Assembly (NCBI GenBank): GCA_022792885.1
Contig: JAAWBX010000036.1
Coordinates: forward strand, 186,001-250,000
Reading direction: 5' to 3'
DNA length: 64,000 bases
From: Lachnospiraceae bacterium
Lineage (GTDB): Bacteria > Bacillota > Clostridia > Lachnospirales > Lachnospiraceae
Part shown: positions 1-7,978 of the stretch, piece after piece
How positions within the stretch are numbered: position 1 is the stretch's first letter
Layout of the letters: each line of letters starts with the position of its first letter
Position numbers and translations under genes: made by a program
Notes under the pieces: model-generated
What the model was told of the DNA's origin: nothing
Databases searched by the model: none
The model's input: the letters and a program-made list of their open reading frames with translations, nothing else

Positions 1-2
1 CC

Positions 3-1061
3 TGTTACCCCTCCCTGATCACCGTCGGCCAGATCATGGAGGCTCTGCTCTCCGGCCGCTACGATCTCGACCGGACGGCAGTATTGATGACACAGACCGG
101 CGGAGGCTGCCGCGCCTCCAATTATGTCGGCTTCATCCGGCGTGCTCTAAGAAAAGCCGGCATGGAACAGGTACCGGTCATCTCCCTGAGCGTTCAGGGA
201 CTGGAACATAATTCCGGCTTTACCTACACCCTGCCGATGATCATGAAAGCCATGCAGGCCATCGTTTACGGAGACCTGTTCATGCGGGTCCTCTACCGCG
301 TACGCCCCTATGAAAAAGAACCCGGTTCCGCCGACGCTCTTCATAAAAAGTGGGAAACCGTCTGCTGCGAATCCTTATCCGTCCGCATACCTTCCATGTC
401 TTCCTTTAAGAGAAACATCCGCGGCATCGTGAGAGATTTCGATACGCTGCCCATTCACGAAGACCTGAAAAAACCACGTGTCGGTATCGTGGGAGAAATC
501 CTGGTAAAATTTTCCCCGCTGGCCAACAACGACCTGGTAAACCTTTTGGAAAAAGAGGGGGCGGAAGCCGTCATGCCGGATCTGATGGATTTTTTACTCT
601 ATTGTTTTTATAACCCGAACTTCAAGGCCCGCTACCTGGGCTGCAAAAAATCAACGGCTAGACTCTGCAATCTGGGAATCCGCTTTTTGGAATGGTTTCG
701 TTCCGACATGAAGAAAGCCTTAAGCGCCAGCCAAAGGTTCACGCCGCCTCAGAAGATCTCCCGTTTAGCCGAGTTGGCCGCACCTTATGTGTCCCCCGGC
801 AACCAAACCGGGGAAGGCTGGTTTCTGACCGGTGAAATGCTGGAACTTATCGAATCCGGCACACCCAACATCGTCTGCACGCAGCCGTTTGCCTGCCTGC
901 CGAATCATATCGTCGGAAAAGGCGTAATCAAGGAGCTGCGCCGCAGCCACCCGGCTTCCAACATCATCGCCGTGGATTACGACCCCGGCGCCAGCGAAGT
1001 CAATCAGTTGAACCGCATTAAGCTAATGCTCGCAACGGCTCAGAAAAACCTGACCGTATAA
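3..1061 (+). CDS. 2-hydroxyacyl-CoA dehydratase activase family protein, C-terminal part
   Basis: Partial gene: the reading frame is open from base 3, upstream of the first ATG at 36, so the true start lies outside the window. What remains (about 352 residues) matches the C-terminal part of the large Firmicutes proteins that fuse BadF/BcrA-type ASKHA ATPase domains to a 2-hydroxyglutaryl-CoA-dehydratase-like region (DUF2229 type). Visible family motifs are TQTGGGCRASNY near the start of the visible part and QPFACLPNHIVGKG followed by VDYDPGASE near the end. Full-length relatives are about 1400 residues, so about three quarters is missing. The family is thought to handle a [4Fe-4S] cluster, but a defined substrate is not known to me. 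A 74-base gap separates it from the next small gene on the same strand. Confidence 0.88.
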   Translation, partial: CYPSLITVGQIMEALLSGRYDLDRTAVLMTQTGGGCRASNYVGFIRRALRKAGMEQVPVISLSVQGLEHNSGFTYTLPMIMKAMQAIVYGDLFMRVLYRVRPYEKEPGSADALHKKWETVCCESLSVRIPSMSSFKRNIRGIVRDFDTLPIHEDLKKPRVGIVGEILVKFSPLANNDLVNLLEKEGAEAVMPDLMDFLLYCFYNPNFKARYLGCKKSTARLCNLGIRFLEWFRSDMKKALSASQRFTPPQKISRLAELAAPYVSPGNQTGEGWFLTGEMLELIESGTPNIVCTQPFACLPNHIVGKGVIKELRRSHPASNIIAVDYDPGASEVNQLNRIKLMLATAQKNLTV

Positions 1062-1135
1062 ATCTTTATCTTCCCTCCATACTAACCTTATGCCGGAGTT
1101 TCTGCACACTATGGCATAAAAGGAGGGATTGGCTG

Positions 1136-1330
1136 ATGAGAGAACCGGATTCGGATTATGATTTCGACGACTATGATTATATGGGAAATTCCGCTTCTTC
1201 CACCGACTGTACCGGACTGATTCCGTCCGGCCCGGTGACGGAGGAAGATTTCCCGGCTTATGAAGCGCTCTATAAATTTGAGCCCCCCAAAGTTGAGATC
1301 AAAGATAAACCGCCGGAAAACTTTTCCTGA
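1136..1330 (+). CDS. small acidic hypothetical protein (64 aa)
   Basis: A short gene with a very good ribosome binding site (AAAGGAGGG seven bases before the ATG) and a strong terminator right behind it, which argues that it is real. The product is acidic, rich in Asp and Tyr at the N terminus (DSDYDFDDYDY) and ends in a Lys/Pro-rich tail. I see no signal peptide, membrane segment or metal motif, and no family is recognised. A 7-bp stem (1088-1094 with 1113-1119) sits just upstream of the Shine-Dalgarno sequence. Function unknown; it may be co-transcribed with the activase-family gene upstream. Confidence 0.6.
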   Translation: MREPDSDYDFDDYDYMGNSASSTDCTGLIPSGPVTEEDFPAYEALYKFEPPKVEIKDKPPENFS

Positions 1331-1337
1331 ATGAAGT

Positions 1338-1390
1338 ACCGCCGCCTGGCAGGAGCTTTATGCGCTCCTGCCGGACGGCGGTGCCGTTTT
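1338..1390 (+). terminator. rho-independent terminator
   Basis: Long hairpin: ACCGCCG at 1338 pairs with CGGCGGT ending at 1382, and the inner arms GGCAGGAGC and GCTCCTGCC add nine more pairs around a short loop. It is followed by CCGTTTT. It closes the plus-strand unit ending with the 64-aa gene and may also serve the converging minus-strand ECF gene. Confidence 0.8.
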
Positions 1391-1432
1391 CTCATATATT
1401 GTGCGGGATATCAAAGACCGTTATCCTGATTT

Positions 1433-1942
1433 TTACGAATTTTCTTCCGCCAGCTTCAGGACGAACGCAAGCGGCATAATCAGAACGCCGCAGAAAAAAT
1501 TACTGATCCCGTGAAGGACATCCCAGGGCAGCCCGGCTGCGATCCAGGCGATCATCCCTTTGAACCCGAAACCGTAAAGGAGCGCCTGTACGGGCGCATA
1601 CAGCGTTCCGAACAAAAAACCGTGCGCGGCGCACAGCGTCATATACACAAACGGACGCACTCTTTTCGGCATTTCCCTGGGAAGAAGCATGACCGCTCCC
1701 CACAAAACCGTCCACAGATATAAATAGGGAATCCACCACCCGGCAAAACCGCAGAAAATCCCGTTCAGAATCACGTACGTATAGATGGGGTACAAAGCCT
1801 TCTTCCGGTAAACGATCGTATAGACGATCGTTAACGTGCCGAGCAGATGAATGTTGGGGAGGAACTCCATGATCACCTTGGACGCGTACATAACCGCCCC
1901 TAACATTCCGAATACTACGACTTCCCTGACGTTAAGCTTCAT
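1433..1942 (-). CDS. ECF transporter S component, probably for cobalamin or a precursor
   Basis: 169-residue, very hydrophobic protein with about six membrane segments and the short MKLNVREVVVFGMLGAVMYA-type start seen in substrate-binding S components of energy-coupling-factor vitamin transporters. It overlaps the upstream DUF4430 lipoprotein gene by four bases (ATGA), so the two are translationally coupled, and both lie behind a cobalamin-riboswitch leader. That context makes a corrinoid the best substrate guess. No T or A subunit genes are near, as expected for group II ECF transporters that share one energising module encoded elsewhere. Family assignment is fairly safe; the substrate is inferred from regulation. 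Confidence 0.75.
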   Translation of the reverse strand: MKLNVREVVVFGMLGAVMYASKVIMEFLPNIHLLGTLTIVYTIVYRKKALYPIYTYVILNGIFCGFAGWWIPYLYLWTVLWGAVMLLPREMPKRVRPFVYMTLCAAHGFLFGTLYAPVQALLYGFGFKGMIAWIAAGLPWDVLHGISNFFCGVLIMPLAFVLKLAEENS

Positions 1943-2415
1943 GCTCCTTTTTCGATTCGCAGGGCATACTGCGCGCCCTCCGTGATCGGCGTCTGGTCCA
2001 CACCCGACTGGGCGTACTCTCCGTTCACGTAAAAGGCCCAGTAAACGCCGTCCTCATCATAATCGGCCGTAATCCCGTTGACACTCTTTACGAAAAGACC
2101 GTATTCGCTTTCATCCCCGTCGATCAGTTCCAGTTCCTGCAAAGCCTCCCCGACCGTTTCCTTATCCGTACGAATCTCAAACGACGTCTCTTCACCTTCC
2201 GAATCCGCCACGATCAGGTCAAATATCACGTTACCTTCGCCCAGAACCGTTTTTTGCGGCGGAGCCGCCGTACTCTCCCCGGATACCGACGCTTCTTCCG
2301 AAGAAACGCTCTCCTTTTCGTTTCTCTGACAGCCTGCGCAAGACAGTGCCGTAACCACGATCAGCACAATGCAGAGAAGCTTTTTCCACGCTTTACTTTT
2401 GTCATTCATCCTCAT
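1939..2415 (-). CDS. DUF4430 lipoprotein, transcobalamin-like domain
   Basis: 158 residues. The N terminus is a lipoprotein signal: basic start, hydrophobic core and a Cys-containing end (ALSCAGC, residues about 24-30), so it should be anchored outside the membrane. A Ser/Glu/Thr-rich linker follows, then a DUF4430 domain from about residue 60 with motifs TVGEALQEL, YGLFVKSVNGI, YWAFYVNGEYA and a closing D-x-T-P-I segment. This fold resembles the C-terminal domain of transcobalamin/intrinsic factor. With the S component next door and the riboswitch upstream, a role in presenting a corrinoid to the transporter is likely. The start is set by AAAGGAGA nine bases before the ATG. Confidence 0.8.
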   Translation of the reverse strand: MRMNDKSKAWKKLLCIVLIVVTALSCAGCQRNEKESVSSEEASVSGESTAAPPQKTVLGEGNVIFDLIVADSEGEETSFEIRTDKETVGEALQELELIDGDESEYGLFVKSVNGITADYDEDGVYWAFYVNGEYAQSGVDQTPITEGAQYALRIEKGA

Positions 2416-2439
2416 GTTTCAAGTCTCCTTTAACGAATA

Positions 2440-2650
2440 TTTCCCCTTGTCAAACCGGCCCTCGCGGTTATTAAAAAGAGGAGCGGATACCCGGATATTT
2501 CGACTCGGCACGCTGTCGGCCGGCCTTCTCAGAAAATACTCCAATGGCTTTTCCCAAAATCGTGGCTTTCGGTCAGGCGGACAGATTTTACCTGTGCCTC
2601 ACGGCGACGGGCTCGTACAGGACTCGCACCTGTTTCCCCGGACAATCCGG
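2440..2650 (-). promoter_or_regulatory. cobalamin riboswitch leader
   Basis: Read on the minus strand, the leader contains the core GGGGAAACAGGTGCGAGTCC (about 2622-2641) followed by a degenerate GCCCGTCGCCGTGAG, then a B12-box-like AGTCGAAATATCCGG (about 2491-2507). Order and spacing match the cobalamin riboswitch class. About 70 bases lie between the B12 box and the lipoprotein ATG and probably hold the expression platform. I do not see a clear terminator with a T-run there, so control of translation start is possible. This explains the otherwise gene-free stretch 2416-2762. Confidence 0.85.
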
Positions 2651-2655
2651 CTTCT

Positions 2656-2684
2656 ATCTTAATCCTTTATCCGCCTTTCGTCAA
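2656..2684 (-). promoter_or_regulatory. sigma-A-type promoter of the cobalamin uptake unit
   Basis: On the minus strand TTGACG, a 17-base spacer, then TAAGAT. Transcription would begin near 2649, right at the 5' edge of the riboswitch. Confidence 0.75.
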
Positions 2685-2705
2685 TCAGAAATATCCCGCG
2701 GCCGC

Positions 2706-2734
2706 TTTACAATCCCATAGCGGAATGATATAAT
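2706..2734 (+). promoter_or_regulatory. sigma-A-type promoter of the SDR gene
   Basis: TTTACA, a 17-base spacer, then a perfect TATAAT, 29 bases before the SDR start codon. It is divergent from the riboswitch promoter. Confidence 0.8.
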
Positions 2735-2762
2735 CTGAACAAAAACCAGCGAGGAAGACCAT

Positions 2763-3569
2763 ATGAAAAAACGGGTAATTTTGATAACCGGCGTTTCCTC
2801 CGGTTTCGGACAGGCAACGGCCTTTGCTTTGCTCGATCGGGGATGTTTGGTATACGGACTCAGCCGGAGCCTGCCGGACGAAGCGCTCGGAAAACGACTG
2901 ACCGGGCATTTCCGCGCGGACCTGTGCGATGAGAAAGCCGTAAAAACGGCGATACGGGCCTTGATCCGACAGGCCGGACGTGTGGACGTCGTCATCAACA
3001 ACGCGGGGATCGGCATCGGCGGTTCGCTCGAAGAAACCGACGACGAAACGATGCACCGTATTTTCGAGGTGAATTTCCACGGCATGTGCCGGGTATGCCG
3101 GGCCGTACTCCCCTACATGCGAAAACAGGGAGGCGGCCGCATCCTGAACGTCAGCTCTCTGGGCGGCCGCATCGGCCTTCCCTTTCAGGGAGCTTACAGC
3201 GCCACCAAATACGCGGTCGAGGGATACACGGAGGCGTTGTATCACGAGGTCAAACCGTTTCACATCCGAGTTTCCCTGATTGAACCGGGCGATTTTAAGA
3301 CCGGATTCACGGCGCACCGGACGCACCTTTCTCAAAAGGGAAGCCCTTATGAAGCGGCCGGGAAACGGGCACTTTCCCGGATCGAAAAAGACGAGCAAAA
3401 TGGAAGCGAACCGGAATTGTTCGCGGAAACGATCCTTCGAATTCTGTCGAGCAAAAACCCGGCTCTGCGCTACCGCTGCGGCTCGCTTTTTCAGAAACTC
3501 CTGACCGGCCTGCGTCCGCTGATGGGAGAACGCATGTTTTTATTTCTTTTAGGGAAATATTACGCATAA
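2763..3569 (+). CDS. short-chain dehydrogenase/reductase (SDR)
   Basis: 268 residues, classical SDR layout. The cofactor motif TGVSSGFG is at residues 9-16, NNAG at 79-82, the catalytic Ser in NVSSLGG near 131 and the YSATK pair Tyr145/Lys149. Substrate is not predictable; the classical subfamily includes many NADP-dependent steroid, acyl or sugar carbonyl reductases. The start has GAGGAAG upstream and its own consensus promoter. It is followed 11 bases later by a membrane-protein gene with a strong ribosome binding site, so the two form a small operon. Confidence 0.9.
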   Translation: MKKRVILITGVSSGFGQATAFALLDRGCLVYGLSRSLPDEALGKRLTGHFRADLCDEKAVKTAIRALIRQAGRVDVVINNAGIGIGGSLEETDDETMHRIFEVNFHGMCRVCRAVLPYMRKQGGGRILNVSSLGGRIGLPFQGAYSATKYAVEGYTEALYHEVKPFHIRVSLIEPGDFKTGFTAHRTHLSQKGSPYEAAGKRALSRIEKDEQNGSEPELFAETILRILSSKNPALRYRCGSLFQKLLTGLRPLMGERMFLFLLGKYYA

Positions 3570-3580
3570 GGAGGGCCCCT

Positions 3581-4060
3581 ATGACGATCCGAAAAAATGT
3601 TCTCTGGAAAGTACCGGTTTTCTGCCTGATCGCGGGGGAACTCACCTTTCAGGTCCTTCTCCGCCTGCTTATTCGAACCGCCCTCGTCACGCTTCCGGAC
3701 GGGTCCATCATCATAGATCCCGTCAAAGAACTGATTCTCTATGGAATCGTTTTTCTTGCAACGCTTCTGATCGGCCGATGGTTTTTCCGGGATATGTCGC
3801 GAAAAGAAATCTTTTTTTCGGCCTCCATTCCGGCCATGTTCGGTATCTTTTTTACCGCAATCCAGATGTTGTTTTTTCCACTCACGACCGGAGGCGCCGC
3901 CCTCTTTTTCCTTTATATCGCCCGAATCTTTGAATGGAGTAGCCTGATTCCCCAACTGATCTATAAACTGGGAGGCACCATCTGGCTGGGCGCATTTATA
4001 AACTGCCTGTCACCGTATCTGTTTATATTATTCGGAAAAAAAGAAGACGTACAAACGTAA
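3581..4060 (+). CDS. integral membrane protein of unknown function
   Basis: 159 residues with four or five predicted membrane helices (about residues 10-30, 48-66, 80-98, 103-118 and 131-152) and a short charged C-terminal tail (KKEDVQT). AAGGAGGG precedes the ATG. No family motif is recognised. Co-transcription with the SDR is the only functional hint. Confidence 0.65.
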   Translation: MTIRKNVLWKVPVFCLIAGELTFQVLLRLLIRTALVTLPDGSIIIDPVKELILYGIVFLATLLIGRWFFRDMSRKEIFFSASIPAMFGIFFTAIQMLFFPLTTGGAALFFLYIARIFEWSSLIPQLIYKLGGTIWLGAFINCLSPYLFILFGKKEDVQT

Positions 4061-4067
4061 AAAAGGA

Positions 4068-4096
4068 TTGATTTACCTGTCAAATTGTGATAAGAT
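4068..4096 (+). promoter_or_regulatory. promoter of tRNA-Ser
   Basis: TTGATT, 17-base spacer, TAAGAT; the -10 ends 35 bases before the mature tRNA 5' end. Confidence 0.7.
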
Positions 4097-4131
4097 ATAG
4101 GACGTCGCCTGTGTCGAACAGGCAATACCCT

Positions 4132-4219
4132 GGAGAGTTATCGAAGCGGTCATAACGAGCTGCACTCGAAATGCAGTTGTCCTTTACCGGGCACGTGGGT
4201 TCGAATCCCACACTCTCCG
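4132..4219 (+). tRNA. tRNA-Ser(CGA)
   Basis: 88-nt class II tRNA. The acceptor stem GGAGAGT pairs with ACTCTCC, with G as discriminator. The anticodon loop CTCGAAA between CTGCA and TGCAG gives anticodon CGA. There is an extended variable arm as in serine tRNAs and a T-loop GTTCGAATC. No CCA is encoded. No integrase or mobile element lies next to it. Confidence 0.95.
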
Positions 4220-4231
4220 TTTTAAAATTCA

Positions 4232-4266
4232 AGCCCGCAAGCGATCCTGTCGCCTGCGGGCTTTTT
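4232..4266 (+). terminator. terminator behind tRNA-Ser
   Basis: AGCCCGCA pairs with TGCGGGCT, followed by TTTTT. On the other strand the same hairpin is followed by only a weak T-stretch, so it may partly terminate the converging LDH operon. Confidence 0.85.
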
Positions 4267-4315
4267 CACGATTCCGATCCGCGAAATTCTCATCCCGCTG
4301 CATCGGCAAATTTTC

Positions 4316-5254
4316 TTAAGAGTTTTCCAGTGCCGCAAGATTCTCACGGATAATCCGGCAGGAATCTTGAAAACCTCTCCGTTCTTCTTCCGTCAAAGGC
4401 AATTCGTAAACCTCTTCCACCCCCTGCCTTCCGACCCGGCACAGCATACCGGCATAAATTCCGAACTCTCCGTACGTCCCGTTCAGCCAGACACTGGCCG
4501 GCAGGACCTGCTTTTCGTCGTGAAGGATGCAGCGAACCAACGCCGCCAGCGTGCTGGCGATTCCGTACTCCGTCGCATGCTTTCCGGCAAACACGACCCA
4601 GCCGGCCCGCTTCACTTCCTGCAAAACGGCGGCCCGGTCCAGTTTCTTGTATACCTCCGGTCGGACCGCGGCCAGACGTTCCAGGGACTGTCCGCCGATC
4701 CGAAAACATGACCAGGGCGCGATCTGGGAATCTCCGTGTTCCCCGATCGTAAAACATTCCAGACTTTTGTGAGACACGCCCAGTTCCCTAGCAAGAACCT
4801 CCTTTAAGCGCGCACTGTCAAGTCCCGTACCGGTACCGATCACGCGGGAAGGGGCAAATCCGGAAAGTTCCCGGACCCTGGCCGCCATGATATCGCAGGG
4901 ATTCGTGATCACAAGAAAGATTCCGGAAAACCCCGCCTCCACGATCCTGGGTACGCATTCTTCTATGATCGCGTCGCTCTGCCTTAACTCGGATAGGCGA
5001 TTCTCATCTTCTGTGATACCGCCGACCGAAATCACAACCAGATCACAGTCCCTCAGATCCGAATAAGTCCCCGGACGGATATCCGCCCGATGCGGATAAT
5101 AAAACGTACTGTCTCTGAGATCCTGAACTTCCGCCCGAAGCTTCTTCTCATCGGTATCCAACAGGATCAAAGCATCCGCAAGCCCCTGGATAGCCAGCGC
5201 GTATGCACAATGAGCCCCCACATGGCCCGTACCCACGATTCCGATCGTATTCAT
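4316..5254 (-). CDS. L-lactate/2-hydroxyacid dehydrogenase (LDH/MDH superfamily)
   Basis: 312 residues. NAD-binding GTGHVG at residues 8-13, the LDH-type GTGTGLDSAR with the catalytic-partner Asp and substrate-carboxylate Arg, and the active-site His in GEHGDS are all present, so it should be active. The substrate-specificity loop reads GGITEDENR: it is one residue shorter than in classical LDH and has neither Gln (lactate) nor Arg (malate) at the diagnostic place. A longer-chain 2-oxoacid, as used by L-2-hydroxyisocaproate dehydrogenases, is therefore possible. I chose the ATG at 5254 because AGAGGTGG lies five bases upstream; a GTG at 5263 is the alternative. Last gene of the metallophosphoesterase-scp-proC operon. 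Confidence 0.85.
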   Translation of the reverse strand: MNTIGIVGTGHVGAHCAYALAIQGLADALILLDTDEKKLRAEVQDLRDSTFYYPHRADIRPGTYSDLRDCDLVVISVGGITEDENRLSELRQSDAIIEECVPRIVEAGFSGIFLVITNPCDIMAARVRELSGFAPSRVIGTGTGLDSARLKEVLARELGVSHKSLECFTIGEHGDSQIAPWSCFRIGGQSLERLAAVRPEVYKKLDRAAVLQEVKRAGWVVFAGKHATEYGIASTLAALVRCILHDEKQVLPASVWLNGTYGEFGIYAGMLCRVGRQGVEEVYELPLTEEERRGFQDSCRIIRENLAALENS

Positions 5255-5266
5255 ATCTTCCACCTC

Positions 5267-6538
5267 TTATTTTTCCAGCAATTTCTCGACTCCGGCCAGC
5301 TTCACGCACAGGCAGAATAGGTGAATCGCCTTATCCAGCTCCTCCAGCGACGGATACGTCGGAGCGATCCGAATATTTTTATCTTCCGGATCTTTCTTAT
5401 AAGGATACGTGGCTCCGGCGCCCGTCATCACGACGCCCGCTTCCTTCGCCAGCGCTACCGTCCGTTTCGCGCAGCCGGGCAGAGTATCCACCGACACAAA
5501 ATAACCGCCTTTCGGGCTGTTAAAGAACGCCAGGCCGGTACCGTCCAGCTCCTCCTTCAGCGTATCCAGCACCATATCAAACTTCGGCCTCAAGGTTTCC
5601 GCCATCGCCGCCATATGTTTCTTCACATTCTCCGCGTTTCCGAAATATCTCACATGGCGAAGCTGATTCACCTTGTCCGAACCGATTGTCTGAATCGTCA
5701 TGGCTTTCCGGATCTCCGCCACATTGGCCGGGCTGGAAGCGATCATACTGACGCCGGCGCCCGGGAAGGTAATCTTGGATGTGGAGAAGAAATAAAACAC
5801 CCGGTTCTCGTTTCCGGCTTCCTTGCAGGCCGAAAGAATATCTTTCAGCTTCCTTTCCTCATAAATATGATGCACGCCGTACGCATTATCCCAGAAAATC
5901 CGGAAGTCTTCCGCGGCCGTCTTCATGGAAGCCAGCCGGTCCACCGTCTCGTCGCTGTAGCAGATACCCTGGGGATTGGAATAGAGCGGCACACACCAGA
6001 TACCCTTGACAGCCGGATCTTTTGCCGCCAGTTCTTCTACCACCGCCATATCCGGCCCGTTTTCCGTCATGGGTACCGGAATCATCTCAAAACCAAGCAG
6101 TTCCGTAACGCCGAAATGTCTGTCATAGCCGGGGGACGGGCACAGCCATTTTAATTTCCCCTGTTCCTTCCAGGGCGCGTTCCCCTCCGTTCCGAACACC
6201 ATCAAGCGCATCATGGCGTCAAACATCAGATTCAGGCTGGAATTTCCGCCCACCACAATCTGATCGCAAGGAATCCCGGTCAGATCCGAAAAAATCTTTT
6301 TCATTTCCGGGATGCCGTCCAGAATCCCGTAATTCCTGGTATCCACGCCGGCCTCCGTTTTGTAATCGCCGCCGTCCAACACTTCCAGCAGGCCGTTGAT
6401 CTTATCGAGCTGTTCCGGGGACGGTTTCCCTCTGGACATATCCAGCTTCAGTCCCATCGCGGCAAACTTTTCATACTCCGCCCGCAGTTCCTTCTCCAAA
6501 ACCGCCAGTTCTTCTCTGCCAAATTCCGTAATCTTCAT
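5267..6538 (-). CDS. type Ic aspartate-type aminotransferase (PLP)
   Basis: 423 residues, fold-type I aminotransferase of the Aminotran_MocR (PF12897) group, which includes the structurally characterised type Ic aspartate aminotransferases. The PLP lysine lies in STSKITFPGAG, the cofactor Asn/Tyr region in WDNAYGVHH, and PLYSNPQG is the conserved proline/asparagine loop. It probably moves an amino group between aspartate or another amino acid and 2-oxoglutarate. It lies 12 bases upstream of the 2-hydroxyacid dehydrogenase, so the pair could interconvert an amino acid, its 2-oxoacid and its 2-hydroxyacid. GAGGAGA precedes the ATG. Confidence 0.88.
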   Translation of the reverse strand: MKITEFGREELAVLEKELRAEYEKFAAMGLKLDMSRGKPSPEQLDKINGLLEVLDGGDYKTEAGVDTRNYGILDGIPEMKKIFSDLTGIPCDQIVVGGNSSLNLMFDAMMRLMVFGTEGNAPWKEQGKLKWLCPSPGYDRHFGVTELLGFEMIPVPMTENGPDMAVVEELAAKDPAVKGIWCVPLYSNPQGICYSDETVDRLASMKTAAEDFRIFWDNAYGVHHIYEERKLKDILSACKEAGNENRVFYFFSTSKITFPGAGVSMIASSPANVAEIRKAMTIQTIGSDKVNQLRHVRYFGNAENVKKHMAAMAETLRPKFDMVLDTLKEELDGTGLAFFNSPKGGYFVSVDTLPGCAKRTVALAKEAGVVMTGAGATYPYKKDPEDKNIRIAPTYPSLEELDKAIHLFCLCVKLAGVEKLLEK

Positions 6539-6563
6539 AATCTCATCTCCTCATTCTGATTTT

Positions 6564-7361
6564 TTACATGGACGCCGATTTCTTTGTACACGCCTTCATC
6601 GCTTCAAATATCGCCGAACGCAGGCCCTTCTCCTCCAGAACGCGCACCGCCTCGATCGTCGTCCCGCCCGGCGAGCAGACCATATCCTTCAAATCGGCCG
6701 GATGCCTGCCGGTCTCCAGAACCATCTTCGCGCTCCCGTAGACCGCCTGCGCCGCAAACTTGTAAGCCTGTGCCCGGGACATCCCGTCCGCCACCGCCGC
6801 GTCGGCCATCGCCTCAATGAACAGAAAGACGTAAGCCGGCGAACTGCCGCTCACGCTCGTAACCACATCCATCAAATGCTCCGATACCACTTCGGTTTTA
6901 CCGAAACTCCCCAGCAATGCCAGAACACGCCCCAGCTCTTCCTCACTGAGAAGATTATTCGGCGTCACGGCCGTCATGCCTTCCAAAACCATGGCCGGCG
7001 TGTTCGGCATGGTGCGCACCAGTTTGACCTCCCGGCCGAATTTTTCTGTCAGCCAGGCCAGACTCTTGCCGGGTGCGATCGTAATCACGATCTGTTCCGG
7101 CCGGATCGCATCGGCGATCTCCCGGATTACCGTTTCGTAATACTGAGGCTTAACCGCCAGCAGCAAGATCTCGGACCCTTTTGCCACTTCCCGGTTGGAA
7201 TCGGTGACATCGATTCCGTAAACTTTTTTCGCCTCCTCGAGCATCGGATGAAACGCATCGGATGCGATCAGTTCGTCCGGTTTCAAAATTCCTTTGCCGA
7301 CGATACCTCCCATAATCGCTTTCGCCATATTCCCGCAGCCGATAAATCCCAGTTTCTTCAT
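6564..7361 (-). CDS. proC: pyrroline-5-carboxylate reductase
   Basis: 265 residues, the usual length. The N-terminal NADPH-binding motif GFIGCGNMAKAI is at residues 5-16, and the C-terminal dimer domain carries the signature SGSSPAYVFLFIEAMADAAVADG. It catalyses the last step of proline synthesis, reducing 1-pyrroline-5-carboxylate with NAD(P)H. AAGGAGG precedes the ATG. It is placed 21 bases behind scpB in the same operon, an arrangement with no obvious functional logic. Confidence 0.95.
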   Translation of the reverse strand: MKKLGFIGCGNMAKAIMGGIVGKGILKPDELIASDAFHPMLEEAKKVYGIDVTDSNREVAKGSEILLLAVKPQYYETVIREIADAIRPEQIVITIAPGKSLAWLTEKFGREVKLVRTMPNTPAMVLEGMTAVTPNNLLSEEELGRVLALLGSFGKTEVVSEHLMDVVTSVSGSSPAYVFLFIEAMADAAVADGMSRAQAYKFAAQAVYGSAKMVLETGRHPADLKDMVCSPGGTTIEAVRVLEEKGLRSAIFEAMKACTKKSASM

Positions 7362-7382
7362 GATTTTCCTCCTTGTCTGCCT

Positions 7383-7958
7383 TTATGTATCCAGGGTGAG
7401 CGCCGTCTGCGCCTCCGCCTCGGCCTCCTCTTTCCAAAGCGCCATCCGCTCCGTCTCCAAAACCGGAAGTTCCTCCAGAGACGGAAGCCCGAAAGAACGC
7501 AAGAACTCTTCCGTCGTTCCGAACAGAATCGGACGTCCGGGCGCGTTTAAACGTCCCACTTCCTCGATCAGATTATATTCCAGCAGCCGGTCGACGGTAT
7601 GCGCGCAGCTGACTCCGCGGATCTTCTCGATTTCCAGCCTTGTAATCGGCTGCTTATAGGCCACGATCGACATGGTTTCCAGCACCGCCTCGCTCAAATG
7701 ACGGCGCTTCGGCTGAGTAGCCACCCGGATCAGCGCCTCGTAATACTCGACCCGGGTACACATCTGAAACCGGTCCTCCAACTGCACGATCTGCAGTCCC
7801 CGTTTTTCCCTGTCATACTCTTCCTTCAAACTCAAAATCAGTTCCCTGGCCACCGCCTCCTCCACCTGAGCCGCATAAGCCAGCGTGCCAAGCTCCACCG
7901 AATCGCCCATCGTAAAAAGCACGGCCTCCAGAATCGCCTTTGCCTCCTGTGTCTCCAT
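7383..7958 (-). CDS. scpB: segregation and condensation protein B
   Basis: 191 residues. ScpB is the winged-helix kleisin-binding subunit of the SMC-ScpA-ScpB condensin that compacts and separates the chromosome. Typical sequence is seen in AKAILEAVLFTMGD, the YKQPITRLEIEKIRGV stretch and the ILFGTTEEFLRSFGL stretch. I use the ATG at 7958 because AGGAG lies nine bases upstream; an upstream TTG at 7982 that overlaps the scpA stop is a weaker choice. It lies directly behind scpA as in most Firmicutes. Confidence 0.95.
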   Translation of the reverse strand: METQEAKAILEAVLFTMGDSVELGTLAYAAQVEEAVARELILSLKEEYDREKRGLQIVQLEDRFQMCTRVEYYEALIRVATQPKRRHLSEAVLETMSIVAYKQPITRLEIEKIRGVSCAHTVDRLLEYNLIEEVGRLNAPGRPILFGTTEEFLRSFGLPSLEELPVLETERMALWKEEAEAEAQTALTLDT

Positions 7959-7978
7959 CCGCATCCTCTCCTGCCTGA

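Noticed and set aside
4132..4219. tRNA-Ser as an attachment site of an integrated element.
   Set aside because: No integrase, no partial tRNA repeat and only housekeeping genes on both sides.
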